From: Acidovorax benzenivorans
GTDB lineage: Bacteria; Pseudomonadota; Gammaproteobacteria; Burkholderiales; Burkholderiaceae_C
Assembly: GCF_028680575.1 (NCBI RefSeq)
Contig: NZ_JAPCKI010000017.1
Coordinates: 56,075 to 120,074, forward strand
DNA: 64,000 bases
Reading direction: 5' to 3'
The translations under genes were made by a program, and so were the position numbers. Under the pieces are notes generated by a model. That model saw nothing but the letters and a program-made list of their open reading frames with translations, was not told where the DNA came from and did not search any database. Positions 26,880-36,388 of the stretch are shown here, one piece after another; within the stretch, counting starts at the first letter, position 1, and each line of letters starts with the position of its first letter.

Positions 26880-28799
26880 TCAAGTCAGCAGCTCGACCTC
26901 CCACCCCTTCTCAACAAGGCGAGCGCAGGTCTCGTCGTCTACGCGTGCAGCGTTCGCCGCCAAGCATAGAAATTTTGTCGGCCTCGACATCGCCACGTAA
27001 AGGTTGCGCATCTGGCCCTCGTGTGTGACGCCGAGCTTGCCAAGGCCTTTGACACCGGCAATGGCAGGGAGGGCCATCGCTAGGTCGAACCGCTTGCTCT
27101 TGCCGCCATACGACTCCAGCACCAGTGACGCCAGGTGCGTCTCGCCCTTCATGATGGCGACGGTCCCCAGTGTGAATGACAGCTCGCGGCCGGCATGGAC
27201 CACCGTGCAGATAGTAGGAGACTCCTGCGCGGCGACGCTGGCCGGGGCTTGGGCGAACACAGGCAACGCTGCGAACACCGCGGCGGTCATGCTGACTGGC
27301 AGCAATGTCTGCAGGCGCTGGTACAGGATGCCGGGCAATGCTTGCCGGGCACTTGCCGAGCCGGTGAGAGCCGCATCCAGGACCAGGTCCCGGATCAGCG
27401 CCTGCATCGACTCGTCACTGCCATGCAGCTCAGCGACGGCCCGCAAGAGGCCGCGTGCGTCACGCAGCTCGGTCACGACCGAAGCGCCTGCCTCGCGCAG
27501 CACGTGCAGGAGGGCCTTGCGCACTTCCCCGGCGCGCTCAGCGAGCGTTTCGGCGGTGGGGCGGCTGCTCGACTGATCGATGAGCGTCCAGAACGCGCCA
27601 GCCGTCGTTGCCGCTCCGCTGTTCATCTGCTGCGCATACGCCGGCCAGTAGTCGACGAGGTGCCGGCCCGCATCGACGGCGCCATCGACCGTCTTGCGCG
27701 TGCACATGGCTCGCACCGACCCATCCCGCAGGGCATCGGCATTGACCCGGTCCATCACCAGCTTCCCGAAATGACGCAACACCCGGCCAACATCTTCGGT
27801 CTTGTAGAGCAGCAGCACCGGCTTGACGTCATCGGGCGCTTCGCCCGTGACGGGCTGCTTGCTGATCCTCACGCTGGCGACCGCGGCGGCGATGCGCGGC
27901 CCGAAGCGCTTGCTGGTGCTGATGGTGCCGTGACCCGTTCGCGGAAAGGTAAGCAGCTTCGCATCGTCGTCGTCTAGGATGATCTTCTGGTCAACGTCGC
28001 CGAAGCGCTGCATCACCGCCTTGCCATCGAACAGGCGGTTCAGCACGTCCTCTTGCTCCCACGACGTATCCTGCATCTCGTCGACGAACACCATCGGGAA
28101 GCGGCGATGGATGACGTCGAGCAGGTCGGGATGGCTTTGAAGCGCAACCAGCGCGAAGGCGAACATGTCCCGGTGGCGGAAGATACCGGCCCGGCTCAGA
28201 GCGCGCTTGATGTCGTCGAGCTGCTTGCCGGACTTGGACTCAGGGCCGGGCAGGTCCCCGCCTCCAGACATCACCGTGAGATCGGCTCCCTTGAAGAAGA
28301 GCTGGCTGACCAGCGCATCGCCGTTAGCCTGTCGCGCGAGCCAGGCGCGGAGCGTGAAGTACTGGTTGCCCTTGAGCCGGGCCAGCGCCCGCGTCCCGAA
28401 GACATCGTCATCGATCACATCGACAGGCAGGTTCAGGGCGCGCAGCACTGGCATGGCCAGGAACTGGTTCACGAAGGCGTGGATGGTGCCGATGAAATGC
28501 GGGTACCCCAGCAGCATTGCGCCTTCATGCGTGCCGGCCAGACGCCGCACGATCTCGTCGCGGGCGACATTGGTGTGGCTCAGCACACAAATGCCCTTGG
28601 TCGCATGCGGCCACTTGCGCGCAAGCAGCAGGAGCTTGGCTGCCAACAGGGAGGTCTTGCCGCTGCCGGGTACGGCATTGAAATCCCGCGAGCCGCCCTC
28701 CAGCAGCGCGGCCCGCCGCTCCGCGTCCGAGAAACTAAGGTCCGAAGCCAGCCGCGCCAGCAGCGTGAGATCGGTCGCCTCAAGGCTGACCGCGGTCAT
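26880..28799 (-). CDS. UvrD-type helicase, Gabija GajB-like
   Basis: The 639 residues form an SF1 helicase: Walker A AVPGSGKTSLLAAK (residues 42-55), motif Ia-like VLSHTNVARDEIVR, the DExx-type FVDEMQDTSWEQEDV near 244, and a C-terminal NLYVAMSRPTKFLCLAA. Its ATG overlaps the upstream OLD-nuclease stop (ATGA), so the two are coupled. A TOPRIM-OLD nuclease followed by a UvrD helicase is the two-gene layout of Gabija. At 639 residues it is longer than typical GajB (about 500), so it may be a divergent branch. Confidence 0.82.
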   Translation of the reverse strand: MTAVSLEATDLTLLARLASDLSFSDAERRAALLEGGSRDFNAVPGSGKTSLLAAKLLLLARKWPHATKGICVLSHTNVARDEIVRRLAGTHEGAMLLGYPHFIGTIHAFVNQFLAMPVLRALNLPVDVIDDDVFGTRALARLKGNQYFTLRAWLARQANGDALVSQLFFKGADLTVMSGGGDLPGPESKSGKQLDDIKRALSRAGIFRHRDMFAFALVALQSHPDLLDVIHRRFPMVFVDEMQDTSWEQEDVLNRLFDGKAVMQRFGDVDQKIILDDDDAKLLTFPRTGHGTISTSKRFGPRIAAAVASVRISKQPVTGEAPDDVKPVLLLYKTEDVGRVLRHFGKLVMDRVNADALRDGSVRAMCTRKTVDGAVDAGRHLVDYWPAYAQQMNSGAATTAGAFWTLIDQSSSRPTAETLAERAGEVRKALLHVLREAGASVVTELRDARGLLRAVAELHGSDESMQALIRDLVLDAALTGSASARQALPGILYQRLQTLLPVSMTAAVFAALPVFAQAPASVAAQESPTICTVVHAGRELSFTLGTVAIMKGETHLASLVLESYGGKSKRFDLAMALPAIAGVKGLGKLGVTHEGQMRNLYVAMSRPTKFLCLAANAARVDDETCARLVEKGWEVELLT

Positions 28800-30844
28800 G
28801 GCTTGGCTGCGCCACCCGGCGCCGGCGAAGGAACGGGTACCTTGATGGCCAGGGCCGATGTCGGCGCTGGCGTCACTGCCGATGGCGCCAGTGGCACGAT
28901 CGCTGGGCCGGGCTTGGGCGGCATCACGGGCGCCGTCGTCAGGTGGATCAGTGCCCGCTGGAGGTAGGGTGGCAAGCGCTTGAAGAGATCATCGCCGGTG
29001 CCGTAGTCCCCGGTCGACAGCAGCTGCGCAGCGTACTGCGCCGTGATGGCCTTGGAGGCTTCGCTTTTGTACAGCGGCTGGTATATGAGTGCAGCGAGCT
29101 TGTCCGGTGGATGGCCGGCGGCCTCAAGCACCTTCCAGGTGCCCAGAGCGGCCTCAGTGGTCAACTTCTCGTCAGCGTCGCTGAGCCGCTCTCCCTTTTC
29201 TGCCGCGATGACGCCGAGCGCGATTGCGACATGCATCAGCTTGGCGCAGCCATACCGGGCCAAGTCGTACTCCAGCGTCCAGTGATCCGACACGCAGACG
29301 ATCGTGTTGCCGCCCGCCGCACGAGCCACCTTGCGGTCGACGACTCCCTGCCTGCCCTTGGCGTCATAGTCCGACTCGAACCGCTTGCCCGTCTTGGGCT
29401 TGGACACATAGGTGGCGGCGACGTCCGGGACGATATCGCGGTCGGTCAAGCAGACGGCGGGCACCGGGTACTGTGGTCCGGCGCCTTCGCGCTGCAGGAT
29501 GCGGGCATAGTGGTAGAGGCCCGTGTGCCCGACGTTGACGATGGAGACGCCGTGCTTCGAGAAGGAGCGTCCGCAGGCTTCCGCCAGCGTCGGTAGAAGG
29601 ATAGCCTCAGCGGGGCCCTCGACCATCAACACGCCACGCGCGAAGAACAGGTTGGCCTTGGTGGCGTCGATGAAGCGTCTCAGGAACGAATAGTCGGTCT
29701 TCTTGAGCTTGGTCTGGCCGGCACGTAGTGGATAAGTCGACGCCTTATGCACCAGCGTCATAGTCTCGATATCAGCGCTGGAAACAAGAGATGGGCTGTG
29801 AGTTGTCATGATGACCTGCACGCGTCGCTCCTCCTTGCCGGTCGGCTTGGCATGGAGCTGGAGCAGATCCATCACGCGGTCCTGCAGTTGCGGATGCAGA
29901 TGGGCCTCAGGCTCCTCCACCAGCAGCAGCGCCAAGTCATCGCCATCGCGCAGCAGGACCAGTTCGGTAGCCATGAAGAGCGCATTGTTATAGCCCAGCC
30001 CTCGCGCGCAGCGCTCGTCCGGGTGGACCGCGCCATGGGGCACCAGGCCGAGCTCGAATCGCTCAAGAATCGGCGTCAGCGATAGGTCGGGCGCGATTCG
30101 GATGCGCGACTCCAATGTGTCGCCGCTAAAGGCGAATTCGCTAAGGTAGTTGTCATTGATGTCCGCCTCGACGCCTTTGATGACCTTGTGCTCACCGAGG
30201 TGGTGCTGTGCGAAGGCCATCAGGCCCACCAGGTTCTTAGGCTTGGTGTCCGGCGCATCCTTGTTGAAATCGTTGACCTCCTGGCCGGCAATGCCATTGT
30301 GGGCGGCTAGGATCTGCGACAGGCGCGACTGCCGACCCGGCCGCAACTCTGCTTCGGCGTCCCGCAGCGGCCTCAGGTAGGTCGCTCGGATGAGTTCGCG
30401 CACCGCGTAACCAATCTCGGGACCGGCACCATCCTTGCCGGCCCGGACCTGCATGTCCACGCGGGCGCGCTTGGCTGCTTGGACGGGGAAGAACTTCGCC
30501 TGTACGTGGACGACCAGGGAGCATGTGCCGTCGGTTTCCAGTGTTAGCCACTCGAGAACCGAAGCCTGCTGTTCCTTTGACAGCTCGCATAAGGTTGCTT
30601 CAATCCATAGCGCCGTGGCGCGCTCAGTGCCGCGGATATGGAAGTCCTGCTCGAAGAGACGGATGCTCTCGTAGCTGGTCGTGAGCAGCACTTGGCGGAC
30701 TGCATCAATGATGCCGGTCTTTCCCGCGTCGTTCTCGCCGACCAGGATGTTCAAGCCCGGGTTAAGTTCCAGGTCCAGTTCAGGCGCGATCGTGCTGTCC
30801 CCGAAGGCGCGGAAATTCCGCGCTCGGATTCGCTTCAGGTACAT
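28796..30844 (-). CDS. OLD-family ATPase/TOPRIM nuclease, Gabija GajA-like
   Basis: The 682-residue protein begins MYLKRIRARNFRAFGDSTIA. Walker A GENDAGKT lies at residues 36-43, and the Walker B region includes LLLVEEPEAHLHPQ. The C-terminal TOPRIM domain has the acidic VEGPAEAILL (E409) and LTDRDI (D468, D470). The end is a Pro/Ala tail. It is an overcoming-lysogeny class 2 nuclease: ATP binding controls DNA cleavage. Coupled to the UvrD-type gene, it fits Gabija, in which phage-induced nucleotide depletion releases nicking. It is longer than usual for GajA. Confidence 0.84.
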   Translation of the reverse strand: MYLKRIRARNFRAFGDSTIAPELDLELNPGLNILVGENDAGKTGIIDAVRQVLLTTSYESIRLFEQDFHIRGTERATALWIEATLCELSKEQQASVLEWLTLETDGTCSLVVHVQAKFFPVQAAKRARVDMQVRAGKDGAGPEIGYAVRELIRATYLRPLRDAEAELRPGRQSRLSQILAAHNGIAGQEVNDFNKDAPDTKPKNLVGLMAFAQHHLGEHKVIKGVEADINDNYLSEFAFSGDTLESRIRIAPDLSLTPILERFELGLVPHGAVHPDERCARGLGYNNALFMATELVLLRDGDDLALLLVEEPEAHLHPQLQDRVMDLLQLHAKPTGKEERRVQVIMTTHSPSLVSSADIETMTLVHKASTYPLRAGQTKLKKTDYSFLRRFIDATKANLFFARGVLMVEGPAEAILLPTLAEACGRSFSKHGVSIVNVGHTGLYHYARILQREGAGPQYPVPAVCLTDRDIVPDVAATYVSKPKTGKRFESDYDAKGRQGVVDRKVARAAGGNTIVCVSDHWTLEYDLARYGCAKLMHVAIALGVIAAEKGERLSDADEKLTTEAALGTWKVLEAAGHPPDKLAALIYQPLYKSEASKAITAQYAAQLLSTGDYGTGDDLFKRLPPYLQRALIHLTTAPVMPPKPGPAIVPLAPSAVTPAPTSALAIKVPVPSPAPGGAAKP

Positions 30845-31451
30845 GGTCTCTCCCTCGCAGCTGTGCTCGTTACCGCATGGATGCGGACGGTGCTTCCCCA
30901 GCGACTTTTATTGTTGGTTATGGTAGCGTGGGTCTGATGCCCAAGCACTGCGCAAGTGCACTGGAACGCCTGTCGACACGGCGGCGGCAAATCCACCACC
31001 GTGCCGTGCGCCCGCTGGCCGACGCAGTGGCCAGCGTGGCCACCCTTGCTGCCTTATCCTAGCAACTACTGTATTAGTGGCGAATACCCCGAAACCTGCT
31101 CGGCCTTTTTGAACCAATCATTCCTGGAGGACGGCACAGTTGGCGGTTGAGCGATCTTGCTGCTTGAATTCGTTCGGGGTCTAGTACGCAGTCGTCGAGC
31201 TGCCAACGGTCCTTTGCTGAATTAAGCTCGACATCACAACAAAACACTGTTCCCGGCAATTGAGCACACGACTGTTGCGGAAGCGATTGACCAAGTTCCG
31301 TTTCTCAATTTGCAGTGGCTCTTCTTGAACGTCGCAGACCTCCAGCAGCGCGCGGATGCGATGAAGCCGATCGTTCCTCTCGGTCAATCGCCCTTCCAGC
31401 AAATCCGACACATACTGGATACTTTGAACCGACACAGCGTTTCCTTCGTTT
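30845..31451. other. intergenic region between divergent defence genes
   Basis: About 600 bp separate the starts of the OLD nuclease (minus) and the NERD-helicase (plus). It must hold both promoters. I see no clear Shine-Dalgarno for the NERD gene and no confident small gene. A minus-strand frame at 31181-31435 could code 84 residues, but it shows no domain or good start context. Confidence 0.4.
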
Positions 31452-33830
31452 ATGGCCAGGTTCTTTCCAGCACTCGATCACGCGGAACTCCGCAGTAAAG
31501 GCGAATTCACCCTCTTTCAGGAATTGGCAGCCCTAGACGATGGGTTCATCGTCATCCACTCGCTGCCTTGGCTGCGAGGCAGAACCAAGCGGGTGTACTC
31601 GCAGGAACTGCAGGAGTACCTGCGGGTTCCCTTGGCTAGAAAGCACCTGTCAGGTGAGGTGGACTTCGTGATCCTGCATGCGGAGCTGGGCATGCTCTGC
31701 ATCGAGACGAAATCAGGGCTGTATACGCCTTCGGGGGTTCGCTTCATTCACGAACGTGAGGGATACGAAATCGATCCCCTGAATCAGGTCAAGGACAACA
31801 CCTTCGTCCTCGTTGAGATGTTGCAGTCGTGGCAGATGGCATGCCCGGTTGGCTACGCGGTGCATTTCCCAGACTTCGATCTTGATAGCTCGCAGATCGC
31901 CAGCGCGTACATGCCACTTCACTCGCCACTCTCCGACGGCGTCCTGATCCTACAGAAACATAGTCGGGATATGCCTTCACGCATCACTCAGCTGATGGCG
32001 CACTGGAAAGTCGCGCTGAACTACGGCAACCAGAACGACTTCAGCCGTGAGATCAATCGATTCCTCAATGCCGTCTGGCCTCGGGAAGCTCGGCGCGAGC
32101 ATCTGGGACGCAAGATCGTCGCGGACGGCAAGTTGTGGCTTCGACTCGACGAGAAGCAGGCGAATCAGGTGGCCTTGTGCCTTGACTCCGATCGGAGGCT
32201 GGTCGCGGGGTTTTCCGGCAGCGGCAAGACACTCATTGCACGCTCCCTCGCCGAGCAATTCGTGAACAGAGGCCTCAAGGTGATCTTCCTTCTGAAGAAT
32301 CGCCAGATCACACAGAAGGTGGCCGCTCAATTGAGCCATCTCGGCCGGGCGGTCATGGTTCAGACCTTCCATTCCTACTGCGAATCCGTGGGAGCGCGGA
32401 ACAGGGACGGCAACTCTGGCGAGCCCAACTATGACAAACACTACCTAACGTTGCTTGGTAAGAAGGACCACCGGTACAAGGTGCTGATCGTCGACGAAGC
32501 CCAAGCGCTCAACGAGGCAGATCACCTGGCGTTGCGTGACCATTTCGCCAACGCGCGAAAGTTTGTCTTTGCTGACGAGCTTCAGGTGCTTCCCGGTATC
32601 GAGAAGGGCAGTTCCTATCGGTTCCTGGAGGACACCTACGGCGAGCGATTCTTCTATCTTGCCACGGTCTACCGGAATCCTGGAGGCATCACCCAGACGA
32701 TGATGGAAATGCGACCGCCAAGACATGAAGTCAATTGCCCTCGACCGATCTCCCAGGGGGACTTGTCCAAAAGCATCACTAGGGATGTTTCCTTGAGTAT
32801 CCAAGCCTTGATGGCGGAGCTCTCGGAGGCCGGCGTCACAGCGAAGGACATAATCGTGCTCAGCCAGTTCTCCTGGTTGGTTGGAGGGCTTGATGTCTCG
32901 CGATCCACGGTCTCGGCATATCGAGGCATGGAGAAACCTGTAGTCATCATCGTGGCGGGCTTCGACATGGACGACACGACCTTGGCTTGCGCACTCGGGC
33001 GGGCCACTACGCGAGCTCACATCATCGTACCTATCGAGTTGCTTGTCGGTCTGAGCAGCGTGAAGTCGGACTTCCTGCGCAAAGGCTTGGAAAAAATTGA
33101 TCGCACACAGGTGCTCAATCAGGATGCCTGCAATCCGGACCCGCGATTCATCGCTAACAAGGTGCCGAAATTTGCGGGTCCAATTGGAAGGCACGAAATC
33201 CTTGGCGAAGGGTTCTTCTACGCAAGTCGGTGGAGACGATGGGTCTACGAAGGCGGACCGAGGTGGAGCAACCGCGGAGCTCAGCTCTGGGGCTGGTGGC
33301 TTTCGCTCTCGACGAGCCTTCCCATATCCGGGATTGATCCCGTACGCAACGAACTGACTAACTGCTATTTGCTCCCTTGCACCACATGCGGCACCACGAC
33401 ACCGCATGACGCGCGCGATTCATGTCTTACTTGCCTAGTCTCTCCATTAGACGAGTCCGAGATTTCCGCAATCGCCATGAAGGCGGCAGAATTTGGCGTT
33501 CTACGATCGAAAACGCGAGGGCAATCGCTGATCAAAGTGGCAGCATTGGTCGGCGATTTCCAATTCCCGCAACCTAGTGACCCTGTGCGGGAGATTATCG
33601 AAGTGCCTGCTTTGACCCTCGCTACCACAATCGTCGAGTTTCGGATGCGTTGCGGGGCGAAAGTTGCTACCAAATCCCAGATGGGGCAATGGCTGAGAGA
33701 GGTGTTGGTGGCGAGCGATTTGGATGACTCCATTGAGGGTCTTGCAGGCCGCACGATCAGTAGCCTTTGCGCGCAGAAGCTACTGGTGAAGATCGGCACT
33801 GGTCGATACCGACTGACGGATTTTGAATAG
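31452..33830 (+). CDS. NERD-domain nuclease fused to a superfamily 1 helicase-like ATPase
   Basis: The 792 residues have an N-terminal NERD nuclease domain: SGEVDFVIL then GMLCIETKSG (about residues 68-90) supply the D...E-x-K pattern of the restriction-endonuclease fold. From residue 253 a helicase-type ATPase follows, with Walker A GFSGSGKT at 253-260, LIVDEAQALNEADH, and a late ALGRATTRAHIIVP. A C-terminal zinc ribbon-like CTTCG...CLTC and a winged-helix-like end complete it. No partner gene is seen. NERD-helicase proteins occur in defence islands; the target is unknown. Confidence 0.8.
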   Translation: MARFFPALDHAELRSKGEFTLFQELAALDDGFIVIHSLPWLRGRTKRVYSQELQEYLRVPLARKHLSGEVDFVILHAELGMLCIETKSGLYTPSGVRFIHEREGYEIDPLNQVKDNTFVLVEMLQSWQMACPVGYAVHFPDFDLDSSQIASAYMPLHSPLSDGVLILQKHSRDMPSRITQLMAHWKVALNYGNQNDFSREINRFLNAVWPREARREHLGRKIVADGKLWLRLDEKQANQVALCLDSDRRLVAGFSGSGKTLIARSLAEQFVNRGLKVIFLLKNRQITQKVAAQLSHLGRAVMVQTFHSYCESVGARNRDGNSGEPNYDKHYLTLLGKKDHRYKVLIVDEAQALNEADHLALRDHFANARKFVFADELQVLPGIEKGSSYRFLEDTYGERFFYLATVYRNPGGITQTMMEMRPPRHEVNCPRPISQGDLSKSITRDVSLSIQALMAELSEAGVTAKDIIVLSQFSWLVGGLDVSRSTVSAYRGMEKPVVIIVAGFDMDDTTLACALGRATTRAHIIVPIELLVGLSSVKSDFLRKGLEKIDRTQVLNQDACNPDPRFIANKVPKFAGPIGRHEILGEGFFYASRWRRWVYEGGPRWSNRGAQLWGWWLSLSTSLPISGIDPVRNELTNCYLLPCTTCGTTTPHDARDSCLTCLVSPLDESEISAIAMKAAEFGVLRSKTRGQSLIKVAALVGDFQFPQPSDPVREIIEVPALTLATTIVEFRMRCGAKVATKSQMGQWLREVLVASDLDDSIEGLAGRTISSLCAQKLLVKIGTGRYRLTDFE

Positions 33831-33894
33831 CCCCGACTGAATCGCCCCTGTTTTGAACTGACCCCCAGAAGTTGGACAAACTTCAAGGGGTTTC

Positions 33895-34413
33895 ATGAAG
33901 AAGTATCAGACAGAGTTCAAGCTCAAAGTGGTCAAGAGTTTTATGGCTGGGGACGGTGGGGCGAAGCTGCTGGTGCGCCAATGGTCTGTGCCTGAGGAGA
34001 AGATCCGCACTTGGGTGAGCCACTACCGCCTGCACGGCATAGACGGGTTGCGCCCCAAGCGCTGCACGTACAGTGCACAGTTCAAACTGCAGGTACTGTC
34101 CCATCAGGATCGCGAACAGCTCTCCAGCCGCCAGGTCGCTGCGATCTATGACATCCGCAATCCCAACCAAGTCGTGGTCTGGCGACGCAATCTCGATCAA
34201 GGTCGCCTGCAGGCTATCGAGAACGAGAAAGAAGAGCGTCCCAAGATGAAGCTGGAAAGCCGCTGCGCAGTGCCGTCGAAAAACGTTGCCGCCGACGCAG
34301 CGCAAACCCTACGAGAAGAGAACGAACGACTGCGCGCCGAGGTCGCGTACCTAAAAAAATTGCAGGCCATGATTCGGTCGAAGAGATCAGCTGCGCCGAC
34401 AAAGCGCGTCTGA
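33895..34413 (+). CDS. IS3-family transposase, OrfA
   Basis: The 172 residues begin KKYQTEFKLKVVKSFMAGDG. Two helix-turn-helix regions (VRQWSVPEEKIRTWVSHYR and the RQVAAIYDIRNPNQVVVWR stretch) are followed by a leucine-zipper-like coiled coil (LREENERLRAEVAYLKKLQ). Such long OrfA proteins with double helix-turn-helix belong to the IS150 group. The zipper ends on a run of A at 34354-34360, the likely site of -1 frameshifting into orfB. Confidence 0.85.
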   Translation: MKKYQTEFKLKVVKSFMAGDGGAKLLVRQWSVPEEKIRTWVSHYRLHGIDGLRPKRCTYSAQFKLQVLSHQDREQLSSRQVAAIYDIRNPNQVVVWRRNLDQGRLQAIENEKEERPKMKLESRCAVPSKNVAADAAQTLREENERLRAEVAYLKKLQAMIRSKRSAAPTKRV

Positions 34414-34421
34414 TTGCCGGG

Positions 34422-35240
34422 TTGAGGCATCGTCATAAATTGGCATACCTGTTGCAGGTCGCAGACCTGCCACGCAGCACGTTCTACTACCAATGCCAAG
34501 CGAGCCAGCGCGCCGACCAGCAAAGCGCCTTGGAGGCCAGGATTCGTACTGTCTATGACGAGCATAAAGGACGCTACGGCTACAGACGGATCACGGCCGC
34601 GCTATGCAATGCTGTGGTGGAACCGATCAACCACAAGTGCGTGCAGCGTCTGATGCGCAAGATGGGGCTGCGCGCGTTGATTCGGGTTAAGAAGCGATCC
34701 CGGCATGTTCTAGGCGTCAGCGATGCGCACGTGCCGAACGTTCTACAGCGCGACTTCCGTGCGACCGCACCAAACCAGAAGTGGGCAACCGATGTCACCG
34801 AATTCAATGTGAATGGCCACAAGCTCTACCTGTCAGCTTGCATGGACCTCTACAACGGCGAGATCGTCGCGTACCGCATGGCAAGGCGTCCGGTCTTCGA
34901 GATGGTTTCCAGCATGCTCGAGGCAGCGCTGGCACGGACCGCTTGCACGGGGGAACTGATCGTCCACTCGGACCAAGGTTGGCACTACAAGATGCAGCCC
35001 TATCGAGCGATGCTTGTGCAACGGGGAGTCAAGCAAAGCATGAGCCGAAAGGGCAACTGCTTTGACAATGCGGCAATTGAGAGCTTCTTCGGCACCCTCA
35101 AGGCCGAGTACTTCCGGCTTGCTGCGCCCGACAGCCTTGATACGCTCGAAGCGGGCGTGCATGAATACATTCACTACTACAACCATGAGCGCATCAAGCT
35201 CAGATTGAGCGGACTCAGCCCGGTGGGATACCGACTGTGA
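34422..35240 (+). CDS. IS3-family transposase, OrfB (DDE integrase core)
   Basis: The 272-residue frame shown starts at an internal TTG. The natural product is the OrfAB fusion made by -1 frameshifting, whose B part reads through SCADKARLIAGLRHRHKLAY. The DDE residues are the D of WATDVTEFNV, the D of HSDQGWHYK and the E of NAAIESFFGTLKAEY. The C-terminus NHERIKLRLSGLSPVGYR is typical of IS3 OrfB. All catalytic residues are present, so the element looks functional. Confidence 0.88.
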   Translation: MRHRHKLAYLLQVADLPRSTFYYQCQASQRADQQSALEARIRTVYDEHKGRYGYRRITAALCNAVVEPINHKCVQRLMRKMGLRALIRVKKRSRHVLGVSDAHVPNVLQRDFRATAPNQKWATDVTEFNVNGHKLYLSACMDLYNGEIVAYRMARRPVFEMVSSMLEAALARTACTGELIVHSDQGWHYKMQPYRAMLVQRGVKQSMSRKGNCFDNAAIESFFGTLKAEYFRLAAPDSLDTLEAGVHEYIHYYNHERIKLRLSGLSPVGYRL

Positions 35241-35306
35241 AACAGCGACTGATTGGCGGCAAGGTAACCGTCCAACTTCTGGGGGGCAGTTCAAAACCGG
35301 GGCGAT

Positions 35307-35780
35307 TCACTGCGCCGACGCGGCGTTTGAGGCAACTCGTTCCCATGTGGCCTTGCCGCGGACAAGTCCGAAAAACATGTAGCCTAGAAGTTGTGCCTTT
35401 CCGTCAACTAACTCTATCTCGCACTGGGCAACGGTTCCTTGACCGATTCCGGGGCGTAGATCGACAACTTCCCCGCCAACCCACCTTTCATCGTGACGCC
35501 TCAATTTTCGAATGAACCTATAGCCAATGAGTGACTTGTTCTTGAGGTCGCCGCTGCACTTCTCGCATATTGGGTTCAACTGACGCCCGGTAGCATCGGT
35601 AATTGAAACGATTCTGCCGTTTAGCGTTGCCTCATCGAGATAAAGTTCAATGATTGATATAAGCTTGTTTCCATCGTCAACCGCGCGCCAAAATCCTATT
35701 AATGATTCTGTGGCAAGGCAATTTCCGGTGAAAAGAAGGGCAAAGGCACTGACTACCATCTTCGCAATCACAGGAGACAT
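35307..35780 (-). CDS. DUF2147-type exported protein
   Basis: The 157 residues have a signal peptide ending near NCLATES. The body is of the DUF2147 kind: SLIGFWRAVDDGNKLISIIE, then GRIVSITD and IGYRFIRKLRRHDERWVGGE. Its stop codon is formed by the outermost bases of the IS3 inverted repeat (TCA at 35307-35309 on the plus strand). The last residues may therefore be altered by the insertion. It overlaps the end of the membrane-protein gene upstream by 13 bp. Role unknown, presumably in the periplasm. Confidence 0.7.
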   Translation of the reverse strand: MSPVIAKMVVSAFALLFTGNCLATESLIGFWRAVDDGNKLISIIELYLDEATLNGRIVSITDATGRQLNPICEKCSGDLKNKSLIGYRFIRKLRRHDERWVGGEVVDLRPGIGQGTVAQCEIELVDGKAQLLGYMFFGLVRGKATWERVASNAASAQ

Positions 35781-36241
35781 GTCTTGCTCCGTAGGAAGTC
35801 ATACTTGTAGAAAATTACTGTCAGTATTCCGACTAACATCGTGTACTGTCCGAATAGTCCGCACCACAGCATTGACTTGGTCACTCTAAACCTAGAGTAT
35901 AGGTCTTCTGCATGTCCGTTGTTTCGGAGTGATTTGATGGTGGCCTTGCTGCGATCGAAGATGTTTTTGAACAGGTGGTAGAGTCCCCCGAAGCCTATCA
36001 AAGTAAAGGATAGTGCGACGTATACCAAGTACTGTGAGTAGCAAAGCATGCTGAGTGGGTTGTCTTTGCCAGCAAACCATCCCAACACAATGAGAAGAAT
36101 ACCGGCGATTCTCAGATTCCCATCGACAAGTTCCTTGTATGCGTCCTTCAGGGCTTCAAGGTGGACCTCAAACACCTTCTTGGCATCCAGTGCTGGGGGC
36201 TGTGGCGTTGGCGACGGGCGGGGTTTGAATACGCGTGGCAT
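35768..36241 (-). CDS. hypothetical membrane protein
   Basis: ATG 36241 (MPRVFKPRPSPTPQPP) is chosen over an earlier in-frame start at 36334. The 157 residues have a proline-rich N-terminus, an amphipathic helix and about three hydrophobic segments (AGILLIVLGWFAG, LVYVALSFTLIGFGGLYHLF, MLVGILTVIFY). No known domain is seen. The start of the DUF2147 gene lies inside its 3' end, so they are probably coexpressed. The GC is low for the window. Confidence 0.55.
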   Translation of the reverse strand: MPRVFKPRPSPTPQPPALDAKKVFEVHLEALKDAYKELVDGNLRIAGILLIVLGWFAGKDNPLSMLCYSQYLVYVALSFTLIGFGGLYHLFKNIFDRSKATIKSLRNNGHAEDLYSRFRVTKSMLWCGLFGQYTMLVGILTVIFYKYDFLRSKTCLL

Positions 36242-36388
36242 GAGTCGGTTATGTTTGGTGACACCTAACGAATGGAATGGACTTCCACGTCCCAAGTGAA
36301 CCGCACCGTTGCGGCATAAGGCATGCAGGCGCAACGAGGGGAGGTTCGATCTCTCATCAACTCACTCGTTTGTCGGAAGGGGAATTCC

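Larger units (their letters stand above)
33838..35309 (+). mobile_element. complete IS3-family element (IS150-like)
   Basis: The terminal inverted repeats extend from TGAATCGCCCCTGTTTTGAA (33838 on) inward to GTTGGAC. Their reverse complement ends at 35309. The inverted repeats are about 40 bp with two mismatches. Two overlapping ORFs follow the IS3 orfA/orfB plan with an A7 slippery run. Flanking 3-4 bp do not match, so a target duplication is not evident. It is inserted between the NERD gene and the DUF2147 gene. Confidence 0.85.

Noticed and set aside
31181..31435. 84-codon minus-strand frame between the OLD nuclease and NERD genes
   Set aside because: Reads fairly like protein but starts at GTG without a Shine-Dalgarno, has no domain, and overlaps the likely NERD promoter.
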